NCBI GenBank assembly: GCA_023091665.1
Contig: JALJCQ010000017.1
Location: 1,798,001 to 1,862,000 of the forward strand
Direction: 5' to 3'
DNA from: Pythium myriotylum
Lineage: Eukaryota > Oomycota > Peronosporomycetes > Pythiales > Pythiaceae
Length of the DNA: 64,000 nucleotides
Shown here: positions 11,602 through 22,970 of the stretch, piece by piece
Layout: each line of letters starts with the position of its first letter
Position numbering within the stretch: position 1 is the first letter of the stretch
The notes under the pieces: generated by a model
Told to the model about the DNA's origin: nothing
The model's input: the letters and a program-made list of their open reading frames with translations, nothing else
Database searches by the model: none
Made by a program: the position numbers and the translations under genes

Positions 11602-12223
11602 GCACGCATCGTTCCAGGCAGTTTGCTGTCTCCTGCTGCGACGCTCGTGCGCAGAGTTGACGTTCCCAGCCAGGTCGTTGACGTGTCTTAGTTTCGAGGA
11701 TAATTTTCTTCACCAGTACAATTAGTACGCCAGGCATTTCCAACGAACCAAATCCTCGTGTGGTGTGTGACTTTATCCGTCAACTGGAGCATTGATTTTT
11801 GTCGATATTTTTGCTTTACTAGTGTGTAGATAGCATAGCATACCGGGCTCACCCTGAGCCAAGAAACGGTCATCTTGAATTGCGGCTGACAGATCTCTGG
11901 CATTCGTGCAGATATCGAGATACGACGCAGTATAGCATGGTAAGAGGTACTAAGTAGTAGCCATTAGCTCAATGCTAGAGCAAATACTTCGAGGAGCGGG
12001 GTAGTGTCGACCACCCGGCACTGCAGGGAGGAGCTTGTTTCGCACTGGTGTCCACTTTTCCTCCTGCAGATATCGCCACGTGCAAGCAGCAGAAACACTA
12101 CGTGTTGCGTCATGTTGCTCGGGCGTACTCGAGCTCTCCAGGGCGCCATCTGCAATGCAATGCTACTGAAGACATCGAAAAGCACTAGGTTCCCCCAAGG
12201 AGGCCATCGTATTGATTGCAAAT
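11602..12223 (+). other. Intergenic, nothing recognised
   Basis: About 620 bp between the convergent NAC-beta and mitochondrial L23 genes. Short frames only; no family motif seen. Confidence 0.6.
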
Positions 12224-12564
12224 CTATTCCTTCACGGTCACGATCGCTTTCTTCCAGTCTTTCTCCTTGTACACATATCGGCCACGGAATGCACGCTTGA
12301 ACTTGCCTACACGGAGAACAGCCACGGTCAATCCAATGTGCAATCGTCCAAGATTCCGTCTGCCAGTGCCTCACCCTCGTAGTTCATCGTGTTGATCTTG
12401 TCGACCTGGAGCCCGTAGATCTTGGTCAGGTACTCCTTGATGTCGTTCTTCGTGTAACTGGGCTCGACGCGGAAGACGTACTGGTTGTCGCGCAAGCGCG
12501 AGCGCTGGTTCTTGCCCATGAAGATCACCGACATGTTGGGGAAGCGGACGCGGTTCCACACCAT
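12224..12564 (-). CDS. MRPL23: Mitochondrial ribosomal protein uL23m
   Basis: Exons 12564..12375 and 12306..12224; the 68-bp intron is in phase 1. The product is 90 residues. MVWNRVRFPNMSVIFM and NQYVFRVEPSYTKNDIKEYL are typical of the L23 family, followed by YGLQVDKINTMNYEGK. The second exon supplies the basic KFKRAFRGRYVYKEKDWKK. L23 lines the exit of the large-subunit tunnel. The length fits the short mitochondrial form rather than the cytosolic L23A. The upstream in-frame GTG was rejected as start in favour of the first ATG. Confidence 0.9.
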
Positions 12565-12639
12565 CTTGCTCGTTGCTTTCGTTCTCACCACAGGAGTTGG
12601 GTGGGCCGCATGGAGAGGCTTTAAAGCTCTTCTTTACAA

Positions 12640-12699
12640 CCAATGGAAAGGTTCAAGGTAACATTTTGACCAATTAAAATTAGATAAAATATATCCAAT
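12640..12699. promoter_or_regulatory. Three CCAAT boxes between MRPL23 and MED18
   Basis: CCAAT lies at 12640-12644, 12670-12674 and 12695-12699, spaced 30 and 25 bp, in the 187-bp spacer between two divergent genes. They are candidate NF-Y sites serving both. Confidence 0.45.
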
Positions 12700-12751
12700 C
12701 AGCGATAGTCTCAGCTCCTGAACTGCGCCCCCACTTGGAAAAAGCGCGACC

Positions 12752-13807
12752 ATGGCGAGGCAGGGCAAGTGCTTCGAGTGCGTGCTACAGGGCGAAGTGG
12801 TAGGCCACTTCAGCGCGATGGCGTGGGCGCGATTCTCTCTGATTTCGATCTGTGCGCGAGCAGAATTTCAAACTCTTCCCGGCTTTTGTGGAGCGACTGC
12901 GCGGACTCTGCGGCGAGAGTGTGGTCAAGGAGGAGATCGCCTACAAGGAATACGTGTACAATTTCGACGACAAGTGCCCACAGTACATTCAAGGTGCGTA
13001 GCGATGCCTTAAGCGACGTGCCATCCATCGTGGTTCTTATCCCATCCTCCACAATCTCAGGTGTCCCCCATTACGAGGTCCGCGCTCGCCATGTTTTCTC
13101 CGGCTCCCCCACATTCCAGGGCGAATCGGTTGAAATGCCGGTGGAAGGTGGCCAGAAATGGTATGCCAGCCATTGTAATCATCTTTCAAGACCAGTTGGG
13201 CCGACTTGTCTTGTTGACTAGGGAGTTGAGGTACATCGGGCGCTGGGAGAGAAAGAAAATGTCCGAGCAAGTGGGGTCGATGGCACTTGGCGTACCTTTC
13301 CGCAGCACGATTGCGGTTTCGGTGAGCCAAAATGTTAGATCGTTCATAGGCACTCTTGGATTCCGGTATGTCAGTTCATGCGTGCGAGTTTTTTCTGGTA
13401 ACTGCTGACTCGACTCCACAGTCACAACTACCGCTTCATGCGGCTGGGAACTCGTTGGCAGTTACCGAACGGTATAACGATCGAAGCAACCCGTATGAAA
13501 GCTGTAAGTTCTGTGTCAAGACGGAGAGTTTCACAGATTCTGAACTTTTACTATGCAGCTTGAAAATGAAGATGAACGCGATGAATATCGACTGGTCGAC
13601 CTCGAAAACCTACGTGTGGAGGCGTTACTTGTCGAAATATTTGTGCTCACAACAGATGAAAAAATTGACGAAGCCTCTCAAAAGATCCGACGATTTGCTA
13701 TGGATCTCGACCCCTACTTCATCGAGCGTCCGTCAGAAGGGAAAGAAATTCTTCACAGCACTGCAACGCTGGCTGCAGAAGTTCGACGCAAGCGTCCTCG
13801 TCAATAA
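12752..13807 (+). CDS. MED18: Mediator complex subunit 18
   Basis: Six exons: 12752..12799, 12864..12993, 13061..13160, 13222..13365, 13422..13503, 13559..13807, giving 250 residues. Every junction keeps frame. The pattern of MED18 is seen in order: ECVLQGEV, VERLRGLCGE, YEVRARHVFSG, then WELRYIGRWE, a segment matching the human C-terminal sheet (VSVSQNVRSFIGTLGF, YRFMRLGTRW), MKALENEDE, VEALLVEIFVLT and a final helix with AMDLDPYF. MED18 is part of the Mediator head module that contacts RNA polymerase II. The family diverges fast, so the call rests on this ordered pattern rather than on strong identity. Confidence 0.82.
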
Positions 13808-14126
13808 ATGATCCTTTTTAGCTGTGCCATGACAGGCCACTCCGAATCAATTCAATTGCTTCTTTCACATCTTTTTTTCCCCCCAAGAATCAATCATGCT
13901 AGCTTTGTTAACATGATACCATCAGATAGTTCATCCAATTTGGTAGGAGCGCCTGGCAAGTATAAACGAGTCCCACATGTGTCCTCTCACAACAAACGAA
14001 CGAAATGCCAACACCGGCCACGACACATTGTTGGTGTCTGTTTTTGAATGCATTGAAAGTCGATTCATCTAATACCACAATGGTACTCGTAGATGAATAT
14101 CTATTCTGAGTGGAAAAAGATCTCTG
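13808..14126 (+). other. Intergenic, nothing recognised
   Basis: Spacer between the convergent MED18 and Rab32-like genes; AT-richer, presumably the 3' UTRs of both. Confidence 0.6.
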
Positions 14127-15116
14127 CTAATTGCACTCGCAAATCCCGCTGTCACTCTTGGATGACGGAGGTGATTTTTCGTACTTGCTCAGCCGAATGA
14201 TGTCGTCACGACTGCTGCGCTTGACATGTGCCTCGCCTTCGTCCGATACTCTCAGCTCCTCGCGATGGTTCTGAACAAGTTTGTCGAGCAAACACTGAAA
14301 TGCCTCGTCGATGTGCTCACCGCTCTTCGCTGAAGTACGGAACCACTCAATAATCCCGTTATTAGTTACGCACTTTTGCATGTTGACACCGATGTTGAGC
14401 GCACTCAACGGGTCCAACAACAAGTCGCTCTTGTTGGCGATCATGACGACCGGAATGCTATCTCCGTCATTCAGATCTTTGCAGCACGAATCAATCTCTT
14501 TTTTCCAAGTCACTACAGCTTCAATAGTGTTCTCTCTTGTGATATCACACACGATAAGCGCACCCTTAGCCTCCCGGAAGTAAGCTCGAGTCAGTTTCGC
14601 GAATCGATCTTGACCGGCAATGTCCCATAGCTGCAAATGGATCCGCAGCTCGGCATCATAGTCAATCACCTTCTCGATGAAATCGGCGCCAATCGTACTC
14701 GAATACTCCTCAGAGAAGTCCTTTGAAACGTAGCGTCGAATTGTACTCGTCTTCCCGCAACGTGCGTTGCCCACGACAAGCACTTTCATGATGAGATCTT
14801 CCCTGCGTGAATTATCGCCATCCCCTACGACACGACCGACGCTTGCCCGATTCGACGAGCCGCTTTCACTTTCCTCGTCCTCACTCGAGTCGTCTTCGTA
14901 CTGAGCGACAAGAGCGTCAATTTCGTCTTGAGTGGGTTGTCGTTCGAGCTCCTTAAGTCGTGCGTTGATCTCATCCATGCTCAGAGCATGCAAGTCCTCA
15001 CTCCTGCTGCCGGTTTCTTCGCTGGTAGAGCCTTCTTCCATGGCGCCGCTCCGCCGCAACGCTGTTTGAGAGCTGAAAAGCGATGCTAAGTCTGAGCGAT
15101 CTTGACGGGATGCCAT
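14127..15116 (-). CDS. Rab32-like small GTPase with N-terminal extension
   Basis: Single exon, 329 residues. About 105 residues of acidic, Ser-rich sequence with a coiled-coil-like part (LSMDEINARLKELE) precede the GTPase domain. G1 is GNARCGKTS, G2 has the switch-I Thr in STIGADF, G3 is WDIAGQDRF, G4 is NKSD and G5 is TSAKSG. The IAGQ switch-II sequence, in place of TAGQ, is the mark of the Rab32/38 group, which acts on lysosome-related and mitochondria-linked membranes. The protein ends CECN, a cysteine pair one residue from the end that could be prenylated but is not the usual CXC or CC ending. A Rab32 assignment inside oomycetes is inferred from motif only. Confidence 0.82.
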   Translation of the reverse strand: MASRQDRSDLASLFSSQTALRRSGAMEEGSTSEETGSRSEDLHALSMDEINARLKELERQPTQDEIDALVAQYEDDSSEDEESESGSSNRASVGRVVGDGDNSRREDLIMKVLVVGNARCGKTSTIRRYVSKDFSEEYSSTIGADFIEKVIDYDAELRIHLQLWDIAGQDRFAKLTRAYFREAKGALIVCDITRENTIEAVVTWKKEIDSCCKDLNDGDSIPVVMIANKSDLLLDPLSALNIGVNMQKCVTNNGIIEWFRTSAKSGEHIDEAFQCLLDKLVQNHREELRVSDEGEAHVKRSSRDDIIRLSKYEKSPPSSKSDSGICECN

Positions 15117-15194
15117 GTCGCGCAGAGCGAGAAGGAGCAGAAATGCGGAGCGGGAAACGTACTGTACCCATCTACATTTGGCAACGGATTTGAA

Positions 15195-15229
15195 CCAATA
15201 ATAGATTTATGGAGATAATTCTAACCAAT
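15195..15229. promoter_or_regulatory. Two CCAAT boxes between the Rab32-like and ARID genes
   Basis: CCAAT at 15195-15199 and 15225-15229, exactly 30 bp apart, in the 304-bp spacer of two divergent genes. Spacing matches the pairs near VPS72 and MED18. Confidence 0.42.
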
Positions 15230-15420
15230 GAAAAATAGAATTGCGGCAACGTTAGCGCGTCAGCAGCTCAGTTCAGAAACCAGAATTTCGAACGACAGTA
15301 AAATCGAAATCGCGGGAAGAGGTTGCCGACGAGGAGTGAAGGTCGTTGGGATCGAACTTAGCGGGGCTGCTCCGGGCACTAAGTGCGATATACCGGCGCG
15401 CCGCGGACACCATCGCGGCG

Positions 15421-17417
15421 ATGGCGGACCGACTCGGGCCCGCCGTGACGGCGCTTCAGCTGAGTTGTCGAGGGAACCCCATGCGCGAGCGCATCCTGAG
15501 AGACTGGATCGCGTTCACCGAGGCGCGCGGAGAGCTCTCGATGCTGCAGACCCTCCCGCGGACCCCGAAGGGCGCGCCGATCGATTGGATTCGGCTCTAC
15601 GAAGAAGTGGTGGCCAAGGGCGGCTTCCAGCACGCGACGCGGAACAAGCTATGGGCTGCGATCGCCTCGCGTGAATGTCTTAATATCGAAATCATGCCGT
15701 ACATGTTGGCGTCGTACTATGAACGCTACCTGCTCGCGTTCGAGGAGAAGCAGCTCTTCGGCCGTGACGTGCCGTCGCAAGTTCTCACCGGTGCGAAACG
15801 CCCGGCCGCGGAAGGAGGGAAGCACGACCAGATCGCAACTACTGGAGAACTTCAAGAAGCGCAAAACGTGCGTGGAACTCAGCTTCCCCATCCGCCTAAA
15901 CGACTCAAGGTTCGTCGTCAAGACCAGTCTGACCTCGGGACTCTTCACGGTCTTGTGCTCGCACTTGACTCTGAGATTGAGAAGGAAGTTACCAAAGCAA
16001 TCAATCTGCTGAATGTGCTCAGTTATGGAAATTATAACGCTCTTCATGGCGAGTCGCCGTTGCAAGCTCTGCACCACCCTGTTGAAGGTGAAAATGAGAT
16101 CATCATCGACAACGTCCCGGGGCTTTTGGATGCACTGTATCGTCAGCTTCAATCGTGCCAGTTGCTCCCGCCGACTACACACGAAGTGCCGAGTGTGCGC
16201 TGTAGGCGGAAGCTCCTGAACATGGACGAAGTGGTCGGGGAGCGAGAGCTTTTTGATACCAAGGCACTTTTGGTTCTGAACGTGATCCGGAACTTGTCTA
16301 TGGTGTCCGAGAACGAGAAACCAATCGCCGACCACGAAGATTTGGTTGTTTTCCTTATTTTGGCTCTCCGCCAAATCGATCGCAACCTCGAAGTCGGTGA
16401 TCATGTCCTGGACATCTTGTGCAACATCGCCAAACGGATCGACTTTTTGGGCCTTCACCCTCCGTCGAAGATCGAGTTGTGGCACCCGGATTATAACCTC
16501 TCATCACATTTGTGGAAAAAAGAGCGCGTATTACCACTCGAGTGTTTGTTGCAGCATCTCACTGCCATGATCGTGAAGCCCCTACAGCGTCGCTCTATCG
16601 TACTTCGAGCTTGTGAACTCTTGTGTAATGCGACCCGCGAAGTTGCGTTGCGACCAATGCTGGCAAAAAGTCCAGCTCTTCACCAAAGTGATTTCGTGGA
16701 TCGTGTAATTGGACTTCTCGCCTCCTCACGCCAGGACTTCAACCATTCTAGCATTTCCACGCGCAGGCGGCTAGGTGGTACTCAGCAAGACGGTGACCAC
16801 GGTATGGACGACGACGAGGAAGACGGCGATGACGAGCTTGAAGATGAGAGTACGAAGTGGCCGGCACCGTGGGAGAGCGATGGCCTTCCTTCTGGTGTTG
16901 GCATGGGCATTGTCTACGTCACTCCCGAGGGCAATCGAAGTTTGTCAGGTGTAGGAATCGATGATGATTTGAAGGTCGACCACGAGATGCGGGATGCTGC
17001 TTTGGAGGTTTTGTACCGACTTTCCGACGGCGACGACTCTGCAAAGGTGAGGTCAATCTGCGCAAAACCAAACGCAAACTGACTGACCCGAGCGTGGAAT
17101 TGAATTAGATGCAACTCGCTCGCCACCCAAACTTCCTCCCGCGTATCGCTGGGATTCTCACGTCATGCATTGGACGAGTATGGACCACTGTTGTCGAATG
17201 TCAGGATATCAAACTGACGTGGAGTGTTGTTTCTGTCTAGCCCGAGGCCGCTCGTATCGCTGTTGGTGTACTCAGCAGTATATCGATGAATCGCGAGACT
17301 TTTCCATACTTCTTGGCGATCGAGAGAGACCTCATTTTACTGGCTTTCTCGGATCGAAGCGTCTCTGATTTCCTCAATAATGTCGTCGCGGATGTGTACG
17401 GGATGCATGCACTATGA
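15421..17417 (+). CDS. ARID-domain protein with helical repeats (ARID2/RSC9-like)
   Basis: Exons 15421..17046, 17109..17177 and 17241..17417; both introns are phase 0, giving 623 residues. An ARID DNA-binding domain covers about residues 20-115, with WIAFTEARG, IDWIRLYEEVVAKGGF, NKLWAAIA and the final MLASYYERYLLAFEE. The rest is rich in helices resembling armadillo-type repeats (LLVLNVIRNLSMVSENEKPI, VVFLILALRQI, ACELLCNATREVAL), with an acidic insert near residue 460. The layout of ARID followed by repeats fits the ARID2/RSC9 subunits of SWI/SNF-class remodellers. The ATG at 15421 was preferred to an upstream one at 15346 because it sits just ahead of the domain. Confidence 0.8.
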
Positions 17418-17521
17418 AGATGCATCGAAAGTCGACTGAGCTGGCAATGCAAGCAAAGAAAAAAGAGTTGGATTGTTTCTTCTGGTTGTATTGAGGGTTT
17501 GGCCTAACGACTAGGACCCAT

Positions 17522-17983
17522 CTAAAAGCCCAGACCTGTCAGCCACTTCTTGACATCGGCAGCATGGTCACCGGCGACTTCCAAGCGTCCAGGACGTGAC
17601 GTGACTTCCTTGCCACCGCAAACCTTGGAAAGCTCCTGTCGCAATTCATCTTCATCACCACGGAAGCGACGCAGGATCGTGAGCACACGAGTGCGGCCGT
17701 TTCGGTAGTCTCGGTAAACGGGCAGTTGAAGACCAACAGCGGTGCGCTTGATGGAGAAAGGGATGTTCGGCAGCGGTGCCTCTGGCGCCGGCGACCAGCC
17801 GTTGAAGCTCACCTTCTCCGGCACATACGTGGGCTCGTACTTGAGCGGCTCGACCTCCTTTTCCGGCTTCGGGTTGCGCTGCTGGGCGCGGAGTGCTGCC
17901 GGGTGGCGCGTGCGGCGTCGGATCTGACGGTTGCTGTGCACGCGCTCGGTGCTGGCGAGCGAGACGACGGCGCGGCGCAGCAT
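17522..17983 (-). CDS. MRPL49: Mitochondrial large-subunit protein mL49 (IMG2 family)
   Basis: Single exon, 153 residues. The basic N-terminal 40 residues (LRRAVVSLAS.., RQIRRRTRH) look like a mitochondrial presequence. The IMG2 fold then follows: FSIKRTAVGLQLPVYRDYRNG, TRVLTILRRFRGDEDELRQEL, and the C-terminal strand-helix SRPGRLEVAGDH..VKKWLTGLGF. The family is a component of the mitoribosome large subunit related to the release factor fold. Start is the first ATG with the presequence in frame. Confidence 0.88.
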   Translation of the reverse strand: MLRRAVVSLASTERVHSNRQIRRRTRHPAALRAQQRNPKPEKEVEPLKYEPTYVPEKVSFNGWSPAPEAPLPNIPFSIKRTAVGLQLPVYRDYRNGRTRVLTILRRFRGDEDELRQELSKVCGGKEVTSRPGRLEVAGDHAADVKKWLTGLGF

Positions 17984-18291
17984 GGCGGACGGTGCTGAGG
18001 AGCTCTCCAGTGAACGGGTGGGAATGCGCCGCTGGCGAGCGGAGTGATGGTCGCCTTGAGTTCACCCAATCACCCAAACCTCCAATGAGCCCGATCCGTG
18101 GGTTTTTCACTGCACTTCTGATGTATCCATGCGGGTTCTTGTAGAGAGTGATGAAGTTCCAGTAGAGAAGAGCTACTCACTCGAATAGAGCGCCTAGTTG
18201 GGATGGGCTGCGTGGACAAACCCATCCGACGCGGCCATGCGCGACTCCACACCGGGAAGCGCGGCGAACCCACCAACGAGAGAGGAGGGAC
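17984..18291. other. Head-to-head spacer between mL49 and receptor kinase 1
   Basis: 308 bp holding both promoters; no motif recognised. Confidence 0.55.
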
Positions 18292-21068
18292 ATGCTCCGG
18301 ACCGAGCGCCGCTGTCGCTATCACGTGAAGGTCTCCCTCTCCCTGTGCAAACCGTTCGTGCTCGCTGTCGCGCTGGCGGCGATCGCGGTGGCCTCCGACA
18401 GTGGATCTAGGGCCGACTCGGGGGACCTCGGCGATTTCGTGCCCGTGGACCTCGTGCCCAGTGACCCGTGCAGGGGTCTTCCACGCAACACGCTCCTTGT
18501 CGGATGCTCGCCGTGTGCCTCGTCAGCGCCTTGCGTCGTGTACGATCAAGACCCGAGCTCCCCCAAGCTCACCGGGTGTGACTTCAATACGACCAGCGAA
18601 CTGGCCTATTGCCCTATTCTTGAGACACGATCATGCGACATCCAGTGCTTCGAAAGATCGATCAAGAGTAACGACTTCACGTTCAGCGTGAGATTTGAGG
18701 ACACATCTGCCGAGCTCATGAAACGGAGGACCATCTCCAGTGGCCTTACAACGCCAGTTACCGACAAGGTACCGTTGCAGTCCAACACTTTCGTGAAGTC
18801 GATCGGCAAGCTTGCTGTCCCTCAAGACGTGACGACTGTGTGAGTTGACACGACGCTGACGAACACCGCAGTGGATGCTGATCTGATAATGCTTTGGCTA
18901 GGACAATTTTTGGTGGCAAGTTTGGAACTGTGACCGAGGGCTTGGCCGCAGATGTTACCATTAGTGCCGACGCGTTCGCACCTGCATCGCAGCTGAGATC
19001 GATTTCTTTGCTCAACTTGGACCTGCACGTCAGCATTACTGACGCGTTGGTCTCGGTTCCCAGCGGCTTGGGCTCGTTGTCGCTCAAGAACACGAAGCTG
19101 GACAAGTTACCGACTAATGGACTACGTCAGCTCACAGAATTAGAAAGCCTGACGCTCAGTGACAACGCTCTCACTTCCATTTCGCCACAAGACCTGGATT
19201 TCCCTCGGTTGACTTCTCTGTACGTTGATCTGTGTGTGCGTAGTGCTTTGTGGTGCTTACTTCTACGTCAACGCAGTGATCTCAGCTCCAATAAATTGAC
19301 AAGTTTTGCGGCAAATACCCCCAAGCTCGTTGATTTGTGAGGAATTGCCATCAAAATGACTTCGACACCGTGGGCATTGACTAACGCTGTTTGAACCAGA
19401 ACTCTGAAGAGCAATAACCTTGATGCAATCCCTCAAAGCGTCTTCACATTCACTAATCTTCGGCAACTGTGAGTTTACCGAGTAATGAATTGTTAGCGTT
19501 TATGTCTAACATGGGGGCTGGTCAGGAACCTCGCAGATAACCCTATCCGGGGACCACTCGTTCTCTCATCTTCTCAAGTAAAGTTTCTTCAGAACCTGAA
19601 CTTGACAATCGAGTTGCTTGAGGCTCCAGTCAATTCTACAATATCGCAAAGCCTGTCAGACAAGTCACCTGATGTGCCTGTCTCAACCATTTTATTCGGC
19701 GGACTCAAGCTCCCAGTCATCATTGACGAGTCCATTGCCGGCTCCACCCTGACCAATGCGACAAGTCAGGTTGAGAGTAGAACGTCCACTGTTTCCGCAA
19801 GCGCTTCATCAAGCAGTGGTCAACGAGTCAGATACGAAGCCACCCAACCAGAGATTTCCACGAACGCACTTACGCCAAATCCAACACCAGCATCGCCGGG
19901 AGATTCGACTGCTTCGGCAAACACGATGAGCACCGGAAAGGACGATTCTGACTCCTCGACGCTTCTAATTGTTTTCGTCGTTCTTGGTGTGGTTGTTATC
20001 GCATTAGCAATTGGCTTTGTGTGGCGCAAGAAGGCAAAGGAGAGGAGGGCTCTTGCTGCCCTCCATCTCGGTCGATCGCAGCCATACACAAAAATGGGCG
20101 ATCATACGGATGACAGTGGAAGCGTGACTTCTCATTCGGTTCATAGTGGAGACACTCCACTTTGGGTAGACAGCGAACTTCTTTCATATCGTCTTCGTGC
20201 TCTTGACATCGTGGATGACCGTGTGATCGGGAGTGGTGGATCGGCTATTGTGTGGCTAGTGAGCTACCGGGGACGACATAAACTCGCTTCCAAGCGCCTC
20301 ATCGAAAATGGACGTCTGAATTCCAAGTCTGTTACTGATCTGGTTGCAGAAATCAAACTGGCGGCCTCGTTAAGCCATCCTAGCATTGTCCAGTTTTTCG
20401 GCGTTGCGTGGACAAGTGAAACTGATGTGCAAGCACTGTTCGAATACATGCCAAGCGGAGATCTGTGTGCTTACCTGGCTCGAACTGAGATCGAATCAAC
20501 GAATTGGCTACCTGACAAGCTGAGGCTTGCCCTCGATGTTGTTGAAGCACTAGTGTATACACACTCCTTTGACCCTCCACTCGTCCATCGCGATCTGAAG
20601 TCGCGAAATGTGCTTCTAAGTGCAGACATCAAAGCCAAGTTATCAGACTTTGGGTGCGCGCGTAGCGTTTCAGACAATGATACGATGACTGTCGACGGTG
20701 TTGGTACGGGGCGATGGCTTGCACCAGAAGTTCTGGCTGGTAGTTCAAGTTATGACACATCAAGCGACATGTATTCGTTCGGTGTTCTTCTCGCAGAGCT
20801 GGATACTCATCGTCTTCCATATGCCGACGTCTTGAACGCGGAAGGAACGACTGTTACGGAACTCTCACTCCTCCAACAAGTTGCTCAGGGCGAGTTGCAG
20901 CCTACTCTTTCGGATTCGTGCCCAATCGGTATCCGCCAAGTCGCCATGTCGTGTCTCTCATTCCACTCTTCTCACCGCCCAACCGCCATCCAGGCTGCGT
21001 TCTTACTTCGCCAAATCCTCGAGCCTTCGCCAAAGATGGTGCTGTACAGAGGTGACTCCAGCAGTTGA
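18292..21068 (+). CDS. LRR receptor-like TKL kinase 1
   Basis: Exons 18292..18839, 18902..19219, 19277..19336, 19400..19468, 19526..21068; all introns are phase 2, giving 845 residues. There is a signal peptide, a cysteine-rich cap (CRGLP..TLLVGCSPC), and about five LRRs, three of which match exon borders. A Ser/Thr-rich stalk and one membrane helix (near 478-502, LLIVFVVLGVVVIALAIGFV) follow. The kinase starts near 562. Catalytic parts are intact: GSGGSA loop, Lys in LASKRL, helix-C Glu in VAEIKL, HRDLKSRN, DFGCA, WLAPEV. TKL kinases of this oomycete type are membrane receptors of unknown ligand. First intact member of the cluster reaching to 39.7 kb. Confidence 0.92.
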
Positions 21069-22226
21069 CGGACACTGTCAGTTGACAGATCAATATTATT
21101 GTCAAGCATGAGCTTGATATCAAATTGCCCGCACCCCTCCTCGTTTACAGGACACAAGGATTATTGATACTTCCATTAACACAAGTATTATTGGTACCGG
21201 TATTCCCCTAAATAAATTCGAACAACGCATATCGGTGGCAAGTCATTGCTGTTCTTGGTGGAACTCTGATCATCAGATCGAAATATCGGGTACTTCTGAC
21301 TCGCGCGAATATGGCAATGAACAGGTTGGGAGTGGGTTCAGCAAAGTGGAGTATTCCCTTATAGGGCGCAACAGAATCGGTCAACCCGGGAACTTTTAGT
21401 GTCCTCCCTCCGCCATATACAAGTGCCTCGCCAGAAAAAGTGTCGAGCGTAGTCAGCGGGTGCACGAAGTGACTACTAACCGCCAGCTTCTCGAGGCTGA
21501 CTCCAGCTCCAGGGATCTGCATAACCCTTCCAAAAACCCTCTTATCCGACTTCAGGAATATTCATATCATATTGTGCATCAGTATTGATCGATCTGGCGG
21601 TCAGCCCACTCTGTGCGACTCCTGATTCGGTTGCTATTGCTTCGTGCATCTATCACCGGGAATGGCTTAATCTGCGATACTGTGGCTCACAACTCGATGA
21701 CTAGCGGAAAGACTATCAATATTCTGAAGTAGTTTCTGCGCTCCAACAGGCGAATGCTGCAGCGGATCGGCGACAACTGATGTCATTGCCGGAAGTAACA
21801 ACGCGGCAAAAGAGAGCAATGCATTCGTGGAAAGGACCGGGACCATTACTGTAGGGACCCTTTCTTTTCCTCTAAATTGTTGACCTCAGTATCGCTTATC
21901 AACCTTACTATCTGATCACACATTGAATCGGCCGAGAAACATTTCAAATCTTCGCCTCGCCAACACGAAATTCGTACTGTGCGAAATGAGCACGCTTCTT
22001 CGACCAACCTCGAAGTATCGACGGGAGAAAAAGTTCTACCCCACCTAAGATAGGCTGACTCATTCTGTAGCAAGCAAGCCGGCCTTTCAAAACAGCACCT
22101 GATCACCAAACTCTCTGCCTTCAAACTGGCAGTGTTCTGGCTCCTCCAGGAATCGCTGATCACAGAGACCATGTCTGCCTAACCATTGCCACTACATCCT
22201 CCTGCTCAATCGAGTCTGCCCACTGA
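21069..22226 (+). other. Non-coding stretch between kinase 1 and the kinase relic
   Basis: No intact gene. Short broken frames on the minus strand (around 21.2-21.5 and 21.8-22.2 kb) contain a few leucine-rich bits and may be remains of an ectodomain, but I could not align them to any exon of the neighbours. Confidence 0.4.
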
Positions 22227-22970
22227 CTTGAAAAGCGTGCGCGTCATCGGATCTGGGTCCTATGGAGTCGCGTGGCGAATGGAGTATCAGAGATCCAGCG
22301 TTCTCGCATCGTAGTGCGTCACTGCAGACACTGTCTTATTGATGCTGCAGCGAGGCAGGATCTCCGTTAGGCATGCACTCAAACACAGGCGCGTCGTTGA
22401 TGACACTGATGGTACTAGGCGACTCAGACGTGAAGGAACCTTAAAGATTTGATCAAGGTAGAAGTTTTAGGCATAATAGACAGGAAAAGCACCTAAACTC
22501 GGCCGTTTAGCAAAGTCCGCGACTCGGTTGGAATCAAGCGAGAAAATGAGTGATGCTACCTATCCGCAACGGCAGACCCCCGATCATCAACCATGGTTCG
22601 GTCGAAACCTTCTCATGGCTGGACGTGACGGGGTCGTCACCAGCTCTCCAGTGGCGACCCATGATGCTGCAGTTTGCGATCGACGTGACTGAGTAGTTTG
22701 TGTACACACCCGTTCGCTCGACCCGTCGCTGCTGCAAAGCCATCTTCACGCTCGTCGCGTGCTGTTTTGATGCGAGTTCGAAGCCGAACTGGGAGTGGCT
22801 CCAGTGTTGCGAGACACTTTTCCGAGGCCGACACAATGGCGAGCCACTTATGCAGTCCTGGGTAGCCGATTGCTCCGGAGATCCTGCGCGGTGGCTCTGG
22901 CTACAGCACGCCCAGCGTCATCCGCGCTTTCGGTGCGCTGAAAAAATTTGTGATCTCAGCGCGCACACAT
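22227..22970 (+). pseudogene. Decayed TKL receptor kinase relic with an internal inverted piece
   Basis: Fragments of the same kinase as the neighbours, in kinase order. On the plus strand at 22227-22314 is VRVIGSGSYGVAW..LAS followed by a stop, the Gly loop. On the minus strand at 22434-22336 is FTSES..APVFECMPNGD, matching WTSET..ALFEYMPNGD of the intact genes. Plus again from 22646 comes LQFAIDVTE, a stop, then FVYT; after a frame change, LDPSLL..ARRVLF and EFEAEL; then SEADTM and IAPEILRGGSGY, matching SEENTM and LAPEILSG of kinases 2 and 3. At least three stops, frame changes and the inversion rule out a working gene. Similarity is closest to kinases 2 and 3, immediately downstream. Confidence 0.8.
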
